Below the pieces are notes generated by a model. It searched no databases and was not told the DNA's origin. It saw nothing but the letters and a program-made list of their open reading frames with translations. Shown piece by piece: positions 16,933 to 24,582 of a stretch of DNA of 64,000 nt (its first letter is position 1; each line of letters opens with the position of its first letter). The stretch spans positions 1-64,000 of the forward strand of contig JANWYT010000007.1 in NCBI GenBank assembly GCA_025055175.1. Direction: 5' to 3'. The DNA comes from Anaerolineae bacterium (GTDB taxonomy: Bacteria; Chloroflexota; Anaerolineae; Aggregatilineales; Phototrophicaceae). A program made the position numbers and the translations under genes.

Positions 16933-16933
16933 A
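16918..16933. promoter_or_regulatory. CRP/FNR-type operator overlapping the -35 of the zinc-ribbon gene
   Basis: TGTGA-N6-TCACA is a perfect palindrome and an exact match to the consensus of CRP-family sites. It covers the -35 hexamer of the promoter at 16903-16932, a position where a bound protein could either activate from close range or block RNA polymerase. The regulator gene is not in the window. Confidence 0.55.
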
Positions 16934-17014
16934 TTTTTCTCATGATAGTAGGCTAGGCGTAGGCTAGGGCTGACGCACGAGACTCATCCTCGACCTCTTC
17001 CTCATCTCGGCCCC

Positions 17015-17049
17015 CCTCCCTGAAGGAGAGAGACTTTGGAGTGAGGGCC
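17015..17049 (+). repeat. Copy of a dispersed intergenic repeat
   Basis: A CCTCC-CTGAA-GGAG stem followed by GACTTTGGAGTGAGGGCC resembles the element at 48733-48795 and the fragment at 6102-6117. It lies just downstream of the acyl-CoA synthetase gene. Confidence 0.4.
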
Positions 17050-17096
17050 AAAACAAGCCAAAAGTCTTCGCGCGACTGCCTCGGCCCACAAGCCGC

Positions 17097-18905
17097 CTAC
17101 TTGCGGAACTGCACACCCTTGTACTCTGCAAACAGATCGCGCAGCTTGAGGCGCTGATACTTGCCTGTCGTCGTCACCGGCACGTCTGTGCCGAAGATGA
17201 CCACTTTGGGCGACTTCTCAAAGGTCATGGTTCGGCGGCAGTGGTCGATCACGTCCTGGGCCGTGAGCAGCGCCCCTTCCCTCAGCACGACATACGCCCC
17301 AACTTCTTCGCCGTAATAGTCGTTCTCAAAACCAACAGCCAGCGCCACCTTGACGCCCTCCAGCCGCAAGATCGTCTCCTCGATGTCGAAGGGGCTGAAC
17401 TTGACGCCACCGCGATTGATGAGTTCTTTGATGCGTCCGCTGATGAAGAAGAACTGCCGTCCCCGATCATCCTCCAGGTAAAAGCCTTCATCACCGCTGC
17501 GAAACCAGCCGAACTTGAACGTCTCCGCGTTGGCCTCTGGCCGTTTGTAGTAGCCTTGCATGACGTTGTGGCCGCGCATACAAATTTCGCCGCGCTCGCC
17601 TGGCCCTAGACGCTGGCCGCTGCCATCGGCGCTGAAGATGGCCATCTCGTTGGGCGCGATGGCCACGCCAATGCTGGGGTAGTCATGATCCAGCAGCCAA
17701 CGTTGATGTTCAGTCCAGGAGAGGGTGATGGGCAGAAAGCAAGAATAGCAGGTCGTCTCGCTCAGGCCGTAGCCGTGCAGGATGGGATAGGCGAAGCGCT
17801 CTTCGAAAGTACGTGCGAGCTGGACGGGCAGCGTGCCAGCTCCGCAGATGATATGGCGAAAATGGGCTAAATCCAGGCGATTGATCCCGCCGCCAAAGAC
17901 GGTGTCGCCCTGCCTGAGGGCATCGTCGCTGGCTTCTAGCAGGAATTGCAGCAGAGTTGGCACGACAGAGACGACGTGGACGCGCTCTTGGACAATGCGC
18001 AGCCAAAAATTGTGGACGCTGAAGCGCCGCTCTAGCACCACCGAAGCGCCGACGTAGAGCGGACTCACCAGCGTCACGACGATTCCGTTGACGTGATGAA
18101 TGGGCAGCACGCACATGAGGCGCTGGCCGCCGCTGATGGCCTGCCATTCAGTGATCCCTTTAGCGTCGATCAGCAAATTGTATTGGCTGAGCAGGACGCC
18201 TTTGGGCGCGCCGGTTGTGCCGCTGGTGTAGACGATCAGGGCGTCATCTTCCAGAGTCGGAGTGTTGGGGTTAGCTTCCAGTACGCTCATATCGGCGTCC
18301 TTCGCGCCGCTGTCGTCGCCCAAGTAGCTGGTAGGACGACTGCGCACCACCTCGTAGAACTGGACGACGCCTTCGCGCGGCTCACCACCCACTTGGATGA
18401 CGCCCTGCACATTGGGCGCGCCTAGCTGGCCCTCGCTGCCGTCACCGCCGCGCAAGATACGCTCGGCCCGCTCCATGTAGTCGCCCAAGACGAAGGCCAC
18501 TTTAGCTTCGCAGTTGCGGATGATGTAGGCGATGCGCGCATCTTCCTCGGCGACGTTCTGAGGTGCGACAGCGCAGCCCACCACCCAGCAAGCGAAGTAA
18601 ATCAGCACCACGTCTGGGTGATTGTGACCGATGACCGCCACGCGGTCGCCTCGGCGCAGGCCGAGGTCATCGTAGAGCAGGTTGGCCACTTGATGGACGC
18701 GCGCAGTAAACTCGCCATAAGTGAGTTCCTGGCGCTGACCTCGTTCGTCGTAGTAGATGAGGTAGGGCCTGCGACCAGAGGTCTTGGCGTGCAGAGCCAG
18801 GCAATCGCGGATGTTGCGGAAGGGGACTTGGTAGCGCGTGGGTGGGATGCCGTGCAGGGTGCGCGCCTGGACGATGTTGGTTTGGATTTGCAGGTCGTGG
18901 ATCAT
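17097..18905 (-). CDS. AMP-dependent acyl-CoA synthetase/ligase
   Basis: This 602-residue protein belongs to the ANL superfamily of adenylate-forming enzymes. It should activate a carboxylic acid, probably a fatty acid, with ATP and then transfer it to CoA. Core motifs are IVYTSGTTGAPKGVLLS (P-loop), HGYGLSETTC (A5), the GWFRSGDEGFYLEDD region (A7) and RIKELINRGGVKFSPFDIE (A8), with a C-terminal Lys in VPVTTTGKYQRLKLR (A10). All catalytic elements are present. A GAGGAG ribosome binding site lies 9 bases before the ATG. It stands alone, with no beta-oxidation genes nearby, so substrate length and pathway are open. Confidence 0.9.
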   Translation of the reverse strand: MIHDLQIQTNIVQARTLHGIPPTRYQVPFRNIRDCLALHAKTSGRRPYLIYYDERGQRQELTYGEFTARVHQVANLLYDDLGLRRGDRVAVIGHNHPDVVLIYFACWVVGCAVAPQNVAEEDARIAYIIRNCEAKVAFVLGDYMERAERILRGGDGSEGQLGAPNVQGVIQVGGEPREGVVQFYEVVRSRPTSYLGDDSGAKDADMSVLEANPNTPTLEDDALIVYTSGTTGAPKGVLLSQYNLLIDAKGITEWQAISGGQRLMCVLPIHHVNGIVVTLVSPLYVGASVVLERRFSVHNFWLRIVQERVHVVSVVPTLLQFLLEASDDALRQGDTVFGGGINRLDLAHFRHIICGAGTLPVQLARTFEERFAYPILHGYGLSETTCYSCFLPITLSWTEHQRWLLDHDYPSIGVAIAPNEMAIFSADGSGQRLGPGERGEICMRGHNVMQGYYKRPEANAETFKFGWFRSGDEGFYLEDDRGRQFFFISGRIKELINRGGVKFSPFDIEETILRLEGVKVALAVGFENDYYGEEVGAYVVLREGALLTAQDVIDHCRRTMTFEKSPKVVIFGTDVPVTTTGKYQRLKLRDLFAEYKGVQFRK

Positions 18906-18970
18906 GAGTGGAAGGTCTCCTCAAAAAAGTTGAAATAAACTCAGTAGGAGGCACTTCAATGCCTACGGAA

Positions 18971-19063
18971 CTAGCGACGGCAATCTGAAGACAACCTCTG
19001 CACCTGCCTGAGGCGCTCATCCACACTCTTCTTGGCAAGTTCAATGAGGTCTTCGTGCGTCAT
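18971..19063 (-). CDS. Possible 30-aa peptide or gene remnant
   Basis: An ATG opens a 30-codon frame, MTHEDLIELAKKSVDERL followed by a basic tail. It is predicted amphipathic-helical and reads like the N-terminus of a larger protein. No good ribosome binding site is seen. It may be the remains of a longer gene upstream of the acyl-CoA synthetase. The rest of 18906-19175 shows no gene. Confidence 0.2.
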   Translation of the reverse strand: MTHEDLIELAKKSVDERLRQVQRLSSDCRR

Positions 19064-19175
19064 TTGGTTTGATACTCATCTATACGTCATTCTGTCATGT
19101 GTTCTTCAGCACAGCGTGCGCGCTGGCGTGGTATCCTATGTAATCATAGCCCGCCCCTGCTCTGAGAAAAACCCC

Positions 19176-19655
19176 ATGTCCTACGCTCTCATCGCCCTGG
19201 GATCGAATCATCAGCCCGTCGAGCATCTGCGCCGCGCAGCGCTGGGTCTGCGCGAGTTGGGCCAAATCTTGGCTGCATCGCGGGTCTACCAAGCTGCCGC
19301 TCAGGGCCAGGCGAGCGCGCCACCCTACTGGAACGCTGTTCTCAGCCTGGAGACCGAGCTGGATGTCTTGGCTTTGTACGCTGCCCTCAAGGCACTAGAA
19401 CAAGCCAGTGGACGCAACAGACCTAGCCTGCTGGTCAGTTTGGACTTAGACCTGCTGCTCTACGATGAACTGGTTCGGGACGCCAAGCCCATTCTGCCTC
19501 ATCCTGACCTGCTGAGCAAGCGCTACGTCGCCCTGCCTGCTGCCGAGGTTGCCTCTGACAGGCTGCACCCTCTCAGCCGCCAGAGCTTACAAGCCATCGC
19601 CGAAAGCTTAACACAACCAGTCCTGACTCCTATCTTGACCTTTCATCTGTTGTGA
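19176..19655 (+). CDS. folK: HPPK-like protein (FolK family), altered active-site motif
   Basis: This 159-residue protein resembles 6-hydroxymethyl-dihydropterin pyrophosphokinase, which makes the dihydropteroate precursor for folate. Recognisable parts are MSYALIALGSN, YWNAVLSLET, the Mg-binding LDLDLLLYDE, LPHPDLLSKRYVALPAAEV and a final HP. The usual RWGPR-(T/I)-LDLD signature is changed: here the stretch before LDLD is RNRPSLLVS, about two residues short and without the Trp and Arg that bind ATP in E. coli HPPK. Activity may be reduced or changed. The ATG at 19176 matches the family start. folE follows 128 bases downstream, which supports a folate role. Confidence 0.8.
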   Translation: MSYALIALGSNHQPVEHLRRAALGLRELGQILAASRVYQAAAQGQASAPPYWNAVLSLETELDVLALYAALKALEQASGRNRPSLLVSLDLDLLLYDELVRDAKPILPHPDLLSKRYVALPAAEVASDRLHPLSRQSLQAIAESLTQPVLTPILTFHLL

Positions 19656-19783
19656 ACATCGTGATTGTTCAATGGTTTCCCTGAATGCTATCGTCATGCC
19701 AGGCTCACAAAAAACTCACCCGCAGTCCTTATGGTTACGTTATCCCCCTGGGGGCGTATTCCCTGACCAAGAGGAAAACAACC

Positions 19784-20551
19784 ATGACGACCAAAAGAAA
19801 GAGTCCCGCAGCGAACGGCGATGGCCACAAAAGCGGCAATGGCAACGGCCACCATCACGATCACGGCCATGAGCAGGAGGTGACCGTTGCGCTCATCGGC
19901 GAGACCGAGTTCGATGCTGCGCTGCGCTCGCCCGTCCTGCAGGAGCGCTTTGAGCTAGGCTACCCTGAAGTAGACCAAGACGCCATCAAACAGGCCGTGA
20001 CGCAGATTTTAATCGCTGTCGGCGAGGATCCTAACCGCGAAGGCTTGCGCTCCACGCCCAAGCGCGTGGCCAGCGCTTATGACGAACTGCTATCAGGTTA
20101 TCGAACCGACGCTGCTGAGCTGGTGAACAATGCCATCTTCGATGTTGAGTACGACGATATGATCATCGTCCGCGACATTGAATATTTCAGCTTGTGCGAA
20201 CACCACATGCTGCCCTTCATGGGCCATGCCCACGTGGCCTACATCCCCGATCAGAAGGTGATCGGCTTGTCCAAGATTCCGCGTATTGTCGATATGTTCA
20301 GCCGCCGCTTGCAGGTACAGGAACGATTAACGCGCCAAATCGCCGAATTTCTGGAGACGATCCTGGGCGCGCGCGGCGTAGCTGTCACGCTGGACGGCGC
20401 GCATATGTGCAGCATGATGCGTGGCGTCCAGAAATGCCACAGCGGCATGACTACCAGCGCCTGGCTAGGCGAGTTCAAGGCTAACCGCGACCTGCGCAGC
20501 GAGTTCATGGCGCACATTCACCGCGCCGCTGGCAAGAAGACGTTGATCTAA
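19784..20551 (+). CDS. folE: GTP cyclohydrolase I
   Basis: This 255-residue enzyme converts GTP to 7,8-dihydroneopterin triphosphate, the first step of folate and pterin synthesis. The catalytic domain (from about residue 65) has [11 protein letters not shown], the zinc ligands Cys and His in [34 protein letters not shown], and the third zinc ligand in HMCSMMRGV. All are conserved. The N-terminus has a poorly conserved, His-rich stretch (HHHDHGH) of unknown role, possibly metal-binding. The ATG at 19784 has GAGGA upstream. A short CCCCCTGGGGG hairpin lies in the leader just before it. It forms a pair with folK. Confidence 0.95.
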   Translation: MTTKRKSPAANGDGHKSGNGNGHHHDHGHEQEVTVALIGETEFDAALRSPVLQERFELGYPEVDQDAIKQAVTQILIAVGEDPNREGLRSTPKRVASAYDELLSGYRTDAAELVNNAIFDVEYDDMIIVRDIEYFSLCEHHMLPFMGHAHVAYIPDQKVIGLSKIPRIVDMFSRRLQVQERLTRQIAEFLETILGARGVAVTLDGAHMCSMMRGVQKCHSGMTTSAWLGEFKANRDLRSEFMAHIHRAAGKKTLI

Positions 20552-20633
20552 CCCTGACTGCCATCGCTCTGGCACGCCACGATAGGCCTGGCGCAGAGCG
20601 AGCAGCAGCCGCTGACCGCAAGACTAAACAAGA

Positions 20634-21056
20634 CTAAAACGGAATGTCGTCCATCGACGTCGGATTAGTAGGCGCTTCGTCGTCGTAGCCCGCGCCACCG
20701 CTCACTTGGTTCGCCCCGTCGTCGCGCCCGCCCAACAAGCGGAAGTTATCAGCGCGCAGCTCAAGGCTGGCCTTGACCTGGCCATCGTTGCCCATGTAGC
20801 CGCGCGCCGTTACTGTGCCAATCACCATGATCGGCGTGCCTTTGCGCACGTACTGATGAGCTGTCTCGGCCAGCTTGTTCCAGCACGACACGCTGTACCA
20901 GGTGGTGCGCTCGCGCTTCTCACCGGTCGCACGATCCGTCCATTTGGTGCTGACCGCCACGCTGAAAGAGCAAACAGCTGCGTTGCCCTGGGTATAACGC
21001 ATTTCTGGATCGCGGCCTACGTTGCCGATGATGATAGTTTGTTCGAAAGATGCCAT
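20634..21056 (-). CDS. ssb: Single-stranded DNA-binding protein
   Basis: This 140-residue SSB protects single-stranded DNA in replication, recombination and repair. The OB-fold covers roughly residues 1-108, with IIIGNVGRDPEMRYTQGNAAVCSFSVAV and WYSVSCWNKLAE segments. The acidic tip ends in SMDDIPF, the conserved C-terminal peptide that docks partner proteins. The linker is short (about 25 residues). The start is set at the ATG following AGGAGAG; longer in-frame extensions upstream are not SSB-like. It is not next to rpsF or rpsR, which often flank ssb. Confidence 0.95.
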   Translation of the reverse strand: MASFEQTIIIGNVGRDPEMRYTQGNAAVCSFSVAVSTKWTDRATGEKRERTTWYSVSCWNKLAETAHQYVRKGTPIMVIGTVTARGYMGNDGQVKASLELRADNFRLLGGRDDGANQVSGGAGYDDEAPTNPTSMDDIPF

Positions 21057-21164
21057 ATGCTTCTCTCCTGCGTGATCGTAATTGGGCTGCTGACTATGTC
21101 GACTATGGCGCTCTTTCGCAGCGACTGACCCTAGCATAACAACAATCGGCACTTTTGACGACAT

Positions 21165-21186
21165 AAAACGCCCCAAAGGACGCTTT
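21165..21186 (-). terminator. Possible terminator after tRNA-Ser
   Basis: On the minus strand, AAAGCGTCC-TTTG-GGGCGTTTT forms a 6-bp stem with two G-U pairs followed by four T residues. It lies about 90 bases after the tRNA gene and before ssb. Confidence 0.4.
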
Positions 21187-21274
21187 AGGAACAAATATTC
21201 TACTACGCAAGGCAAAAGTTATCTAGGGTGAGCTTCTCTCCTGAATTTCCTAGCCTTTCTGGCGTGCTTGAGTG

Positions 21275-21358
21275 CGGAGAGGGTGGGATTCGAACCCACG
21301 TCAGGTCTCCCTGGCCCGCTTTCCAAGCGGGTGCACTAGGCCACTATGCGACCTCTCC
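21275..21358 (-). tRNA. tRNA-Ser (anticodon GGA)
   Basis: The minus strand folds as a type II tRNA: acceptor stem GGAGAGG/CCTCTCC with discriminator G, anticodon stem CCGCT/AGCGG with loop TTGGAAA (anticodon GGA), a long variable arm (CAGGGAGACCTG region) and the T-arm GTGGGTTCGAATCCCAC. The CCA end is not encoded. It decodes UCC and UCU. Confidence 0.95.
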
Positions 21359-21399
21359 GAGTATGATCGGCTCAAAGATAACACAAAGAGATGTGCTTG

Positions 21400-21999
21400 T
21401 TAAGGGCCTGCCTGCTCAGCGCTGCGTAGCGCCGCTGCAATCTCTTCATCGGCTCGGAGGGGCTGGCTTTGGCCGATAGGCGGCGGCACAATCAGGTTAT
21501 AAGTGAGGACTTGGCGGTTGTAGTCCTGTATCAGGCTGCGCGCTCGCTCCTGAGCGGCGCGCCAGCGTGCTTCGGCATCGCGCTCTAGCGCGACGCTGCC
21601 GCGCAGATGAGCTTCGCGCAGGCGAGCCTGATAATCGCGGGCGAAGTGAGCCAGCACGCGGCGAATCTGCTCGCGCAGTTGGCGCAACTCCTGAGCCATG
21701 ACGATCCACTGAGGAGCAGCGTCGTTGTCGCGCATGACCTTGTAGGCCAAGCGCCACTCTGGCGGCGTATTGGGGTCGTCCAGTGCGGAAAAATCGAAGG
21801 GCTTGCCAGCCCCGCGCAAATGGGCAGTGTTGCCATCGCCAATAACTTCCTTGAGGACGTGATCGAGCCACGTCTCAAAGCTGCTGGACTGAGTGGTGGG
21901 TATCGCCACGACGCGCCTCCTCAGATCATCGCGAGATAGTTCATTATTTTCAGAAAACATCGCCATAGCAAGCATGGGGTTTGCGGATGCCGAGGCCAA
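21400..21999 (-). CDS. DUF1992 (DnaJ-homologue subfamily C member 28-like) protein
   Basis: This 199-residue protein contains the DUF1992 domain. WLDHVLKEVIGDGNTAHLRGAGKPFDF matches the family core around the GxGKP motif, and the WRLAYKVMRDNDAAPQWI segment follows. After it come long charged helices (LRQLREQIRRVLAHFA and on) that may form a coiled coil. The family has no clear biochemical function, although some members are annotated as DnaJ relatives. The reading frame can start at a TTG (21999, after GGGGAG) or at ATGs at 21975, 21966 or 21960. The gene is divergent from the TPR gene downstream. Confidence 0.75.
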   Translation of the reverse strand: MASASANPMLAMAMFSENNELSRDDLRRRVVAIPTTQSSSFETWLDHVLKEVIGDGNTAHLRGAGKPFDFSALDDPNTPPEWRLAYKVMRDNDAAPQWIVMAQELRQLREQIRRVLAHFARDYQARLREAHLRGSVALERDAEARWRAAQERARSLIQDYNRQVLTYNLIVPPPIGQSQPLRADEEIAAALRSAEQAGP

Positions 22000-22038
22000 C
22001 TCGGACTCCCCATCTGAGCTGGGCCTAGTGTAGTTTGC

Positions 22039-22044
22039 TATAAT
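22039..22044 (+). promoter_or_regulatory. Extended -10 box of the TPR gene
   Basis: TGC-TATAAT lies 44 bases before the ATG at 22089. The start near 22051 leaves about 38 nt of leader. No good -35 is seen. Confidence 0.5.
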
Positions 22045-22088
22045 GAGGCGTGCAACCGACCATCTATCGCCACTTTAGGGTAGTTCCC

Positions 22089-23006
22089 ATGACTCAGACC
22101 CAAGACCTTTTGCAGCAGGCTCAAGCCCATCTGCAAAACGCTGAACACGATGCCGCGCTCGATCTGTTCAGCCAGGCCATCGCTGCTGATCCTGACAACC
22201 CCGAAGGCCACTACCAGCGCGGCATGCTGCTACTAGAGCTAGAGCGCACCCGCGAAGCCCTGCGCGACCTAGACAGGGCCTGCAAATTGGCCAGCCGCGA
22301 GGCTAAATATTACCTGGGGCGCGCCCGCTTGCACGCCGCGCGCGGTGATTGGGACAACGCCATGAGCGACATCCGCCGCGTGCTAAAATTTGATCCCAAC
22401 AACGCCGACGCTTACGCTGAACGGGGCGACCTGTACAACTACCGCGGCCAGGCCGACAAAGCGATGGCCGATTACAACAAGGCCCTAGAACTCAACCCCA
22501 ACCTGCCCGCCGTCTACTACAATCGCGGCATCCTCTACGCCGACCAGCAAAAGCACGACCTGGCGAAAGCCGATTATGACCGCTCGCTAGCATTAGAGCC
22601 AGACGACAGCGACGTCTACACTAGTCGTGGCGCTGCCCTCTTTTACCTGGACGACTTGGATGGAGCTGTCGCCGACTTCACGAAGGCGATTGAGTTAGAC
22701 GCCGAGAACGCACGCGCCTACAACAATCGGGCTGTCGTGAAATTCGTCCAACAAAAGTACGAAGCCGCCCTAGCCGATTATGCGCGTGGCTTGGAGCTTA
22801 TGCCTCAAGAGCCGCTGCTGATCGGTGGCTTCGCCCTCACCTCTCACGCTCTGGGCAAGGTGGACGAAGCCCGTGAGCTATGGCGCGGCCTGCTGCGTCG
22901 GGATCGGCGCTACGCCGATCCCGACTGGGTGGGCAAACTCATGTTGTGGCCGCCACCGCTGGTAGAAGAGACGCGCAAGCTGTTGGCAGGACTCAAGGGC
23001 AGTTAA
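22089..23006 (+). CDS. Tetratricopeptide repeat protein
   Basis: This 305-residue protein consists almost wholly of TPR units of about 34 residues. Repeats such as ADAYAERGDLYNYRGQADKA, PAVYYNRGILYADQQKHDLA, SDVYTSRGAALFYLDDLDGA and ARAYNNRAVVKFVQQKYEAA are clear; about seven or eight can be counted. There is no signal peptide or membrane segment, so it should be a cytoplasmic scaffold for protein contacts. The partner is unknown. The start is placed at the ATG preceded by AGGG; 13 more in-frame codons upstream (GTG at 22050) do not fit the TPR pattern. It converges on rplL. Confidence 0.85.
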   Translation: MTQTQDLLQQAQAHLQNAEHDAALDLFSQAIAADPDNPEGHYQRGMLLLELERTREALRDLDRACKLASREAKYYLGRARLHAARGDWDNAMSDIRRVLKFDPNNADAYAERGDLYNYRGQADKAMADYNKALELNPNLPAVYYNRGILYADQQKHDLAKADYDRSLALEPDDSDVYTSRGAALFYLDDLDGAVADFTKAIELDAENARAYNNRAVVKFVQQKYEAALADYARGLELMPQEPLLIGGFALTSHALGKVDEARELWRGLLRRDRRYADPDWVGKLMLWPPPLVEETRKLLAGLKGS

Positions 23007-23015
23007 GCGGTGCAT

Positions 23016-23062
23016 AAAAACAGGTACGCCACCACCATCGAAAGATGGGGCGGCGCACCTGT
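23016..23062 (-). terminator. Terminator of the rplJ-rplL operon
   Basis: On the minus strand, ACAGGTGCGCC and GGCGTACCTGT form an imperfect stem around a long loop, followed by five T residues (23016-23020). It lies 40 bases past the rplL stop and also falls just after the convergent TPR gene. Confidence 0.7.
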
Positions 23063-23101
23063 CTGCGGGTCTCAATTTTTGTGCCGATGAGCAGGCCGTA
23101 C

Positions 23102-23497
23102 CTACTTGATCTGGATGACGGCGCCGACTTCTTCTAGCTTGGCCTTGGCCTCGTTGGCGACTTCCTTCGTCACGCCTTCCAGCACGTTGGAGGGCGCGGC
23201 CTCCACCAGGTCTTTGGCTTCCTTCAAGCCCAGGTTGGTCAGGGCGCGCACGACCTTAATCACGTCAATCTTCTTGGGGCCGAATTCCTTCAGGACGACG
23301 GTGAACTCAGTCTGCTCCTCAACCTCTTCCGCTGGGGCGGCAGCAGTCGCAGCGCCGGGCATGGCGGCCATCATCATCATTCCGCCGCCGGCCGCGGCCT
23401 GGACGCCCCACTTCTCCTCCAGCATTTTCTTCAGTTCAGCGGCTTCCAACAGGGTGAGCGCGCTCAATTCTTCGACGATCTTCGCCAGGTCTGCCAT
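23102..23497 (-). CDS. rplL: 50S ribosomal protein L7/L12
   Basis: This 131-residue stalk protein recruits translation GTPases to the ribosome. The N-terminal dimerisation helix ([23 protein letters not shown]) is followed by an Ala/Met-rich flexible hinge. The C-terminal globular domain has [34 protein letters not shown] and the terminal [14 protein letters not shown]. Length is normal. It follows rplJ by 95 bases in the same operon. Confidence 0.97.
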   Translation of the reverse strand: MADLAKIVEELSALTLLEAAELKKMLEEKWGVQAAAGGGMMMMAAMPGAATAAAPAEEVEEQTEFTVVLKEFGPKKIDVIKVVRALTNLGLKEAKDLVEAAPSNVLEGVTKEVANEAKAKLEEVGAVIQIK

Positions 23498-23592
23498 GTG
23501 TTGTAATCCTTTGCTCTCTCGCGGTCTCCCGCGTCATACACAAATGAGGGTTGATGAAGGATGATGCATAGCCCACGCCGAATGGCATGAGC

Positions 23593-24144
23593 TTAGGCGG
23601 CATCTTCTTTGTTGCGGTCATCCAAGTAGGCCTGGAGGACGTTGACGACGGAAGCCGTAGCCGCGTTGATGACGTTGACCAAGCCCTGTGACGGCGCCAC
23701 CACCAGCCCGATGAGCTGGGCGCGTAGTTCATCTAGGGTGGGCAAGTTAGAGACAGCTTCTAGGCCGTCGGCTTGGAAGATATCCTTGCCAGCGATCACG
23801 CCGCCGACGGCGCGCAGCTTCTCTGGCTCAGGGCTAGTCTCTTTGATGTAGTCCAGCAGCGCACGGGCTACGCCGGGGAAGTTGCGATAGCCGAAGGCGA
23901 TCCCCGTCGGGCCTTTGAGCAACTCGGTCGGCACGACCCAGCCGCACTGCTCTAGGGCCTTGCCCAGCAGCTTGTTCTTGGCGACGACATAGCGTCCACC
24001 AGCGTTGCGCAGCTTGTTGCGCAGCACCTGCACCTGGGTCACCGTCATCCCCTGGCTCTGCACGATGGCGAAACCGTCGCTCTCCTTGATGATCCCCACC
24101 AGGCGTTCGACGATCTCTTCTTTGCGTTCTCTTGAGATTGGCAC
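23593..24144 (-). CDS. rplJ: 50S ribosomal protein L10
   Basis: This 183-residue protein binds 23S rRNA and carries the L7/L12 dimers through its C-terminal helix. Recognisable parts are ISRERKEEIVERLVGIIKES at the start, VTQVQVLRNKLRNAGGRYVVAKNKLL, GPTGIAFGY and a C-terminal helix. The GTG start at 24144 is chosen because AAAGGA lies 7 bases upstream and the family begins here; an in-frame extension of 70 codons upstream overlaps the leader RNA and is not L10-like. L10 represses its own operon by binding the leader at 24145-24333. Confidence 0.95.
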   Translation of the reverse strand: MPISRERKEEIVERLVGIIKESDGFAIVQSQGMTVTQVQVLRNKLRNAGGRYVVAKNKLLGKALEQCGWVVPTELLKGPTGIAFGYRNFPGVARALLDYIKETSPEPEKLRAVGGVIAGKDIFQADGLEAVSNLPTLDELRAQLIGLVVAPSQGLVNVINAATASVVNVLQAYLDDRNKEDAA

Positions 24145-24333
24145 GACACGTTCCTTTCCGTCCAGCGCCGTCAGCGCCAAACAACACAACAAAAAAAGCG
24201 ACCCGCACACGCGCCGAGGTCGCCACAAGGATACAGGTCTTGTGGTAGGACTTTCGCGCACTCCCTCGGCTGGATGATTAAGGGCATCGCTGCCCCCCAA
24301 CGGTCTTTGAGAGGCGACCGTCAAAATTGAGAC
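24145..24333 (-). ncRNA. L10 leader (rplJ-rplL autoregulatory leader RNA)
   Basis: The minus-strand leader has the hallmarks of the bacterial L10 leader: a GACGGTC/GACCGTT hairpin, the conserved CCCTTAATC and GCCGAGG segments, a CCACAAG/CTTGTGG hairpin and then an intrinsic terminator. The terminator is GCGACC (24219-24224) pairing with GGTCGC (24199-24204), followed by seven T residues at 24192-24198. The layout implies attenuation plus binding by L10 or the L10-L12 complex. Confidence 0.85.
24192..24224 (-). terminator. Attenuator within the L10 leader
   Basis: The GCGACC/GGTCGC stem with a T7 tract ends 48 bases upstream of the rplJ GTG. It would stop transcription unless an alternative structure forms in the leader. 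Confidence 0.7.
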
Positions 24334-24339
24334 CACGTC

Positions 24340-24367
24340 ATTATAGAGGCACATGCCCCACAGTCAA
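24340..24367 (-). promoter_or_regulatory. Strong promoter of rplJ-rplL
   Basis: On the minus strand, TTGACT (24362-24367) and TATAAT (24340-24345) are 16 bases apart. It is the best -35/-10 pair in the window, as expected for a ribosomal protein operon. The start would be near 24333. Confidence 0.8.
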
Positions 24368-24529
24368 GCGTCGAAGTGCTGCTGCCTGACTGAGCTTCGT
24401 CGGCGAAGGATCGAGCCAGCCTCGCCCGCCTGAGCTTCTCAGCCCTACCCTGAGGACGTGTTCCAACCTTGAGCTTGGCAGGAGCGATTCTCAAGCCTTT
24501 TCAGGCACACGCCTCAGGCTATGTCGTGC

Positions 24530-24535
24530 TAGAAT
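24530..24535 (+). promoter_or_regulatory. Possible extended -10 box of dnaB
   Basis: TGC-TAGAAT lies 47 bases before the dnaB ATG. No convincing -35 is present. The rest of 24368-24582 shows no other feature. Confidence 0.4.
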
Positions 24536-24582
24536 AAGACACCGCCCCGCATCGGTCATCAAGATCACAAGAGACTATCGTT

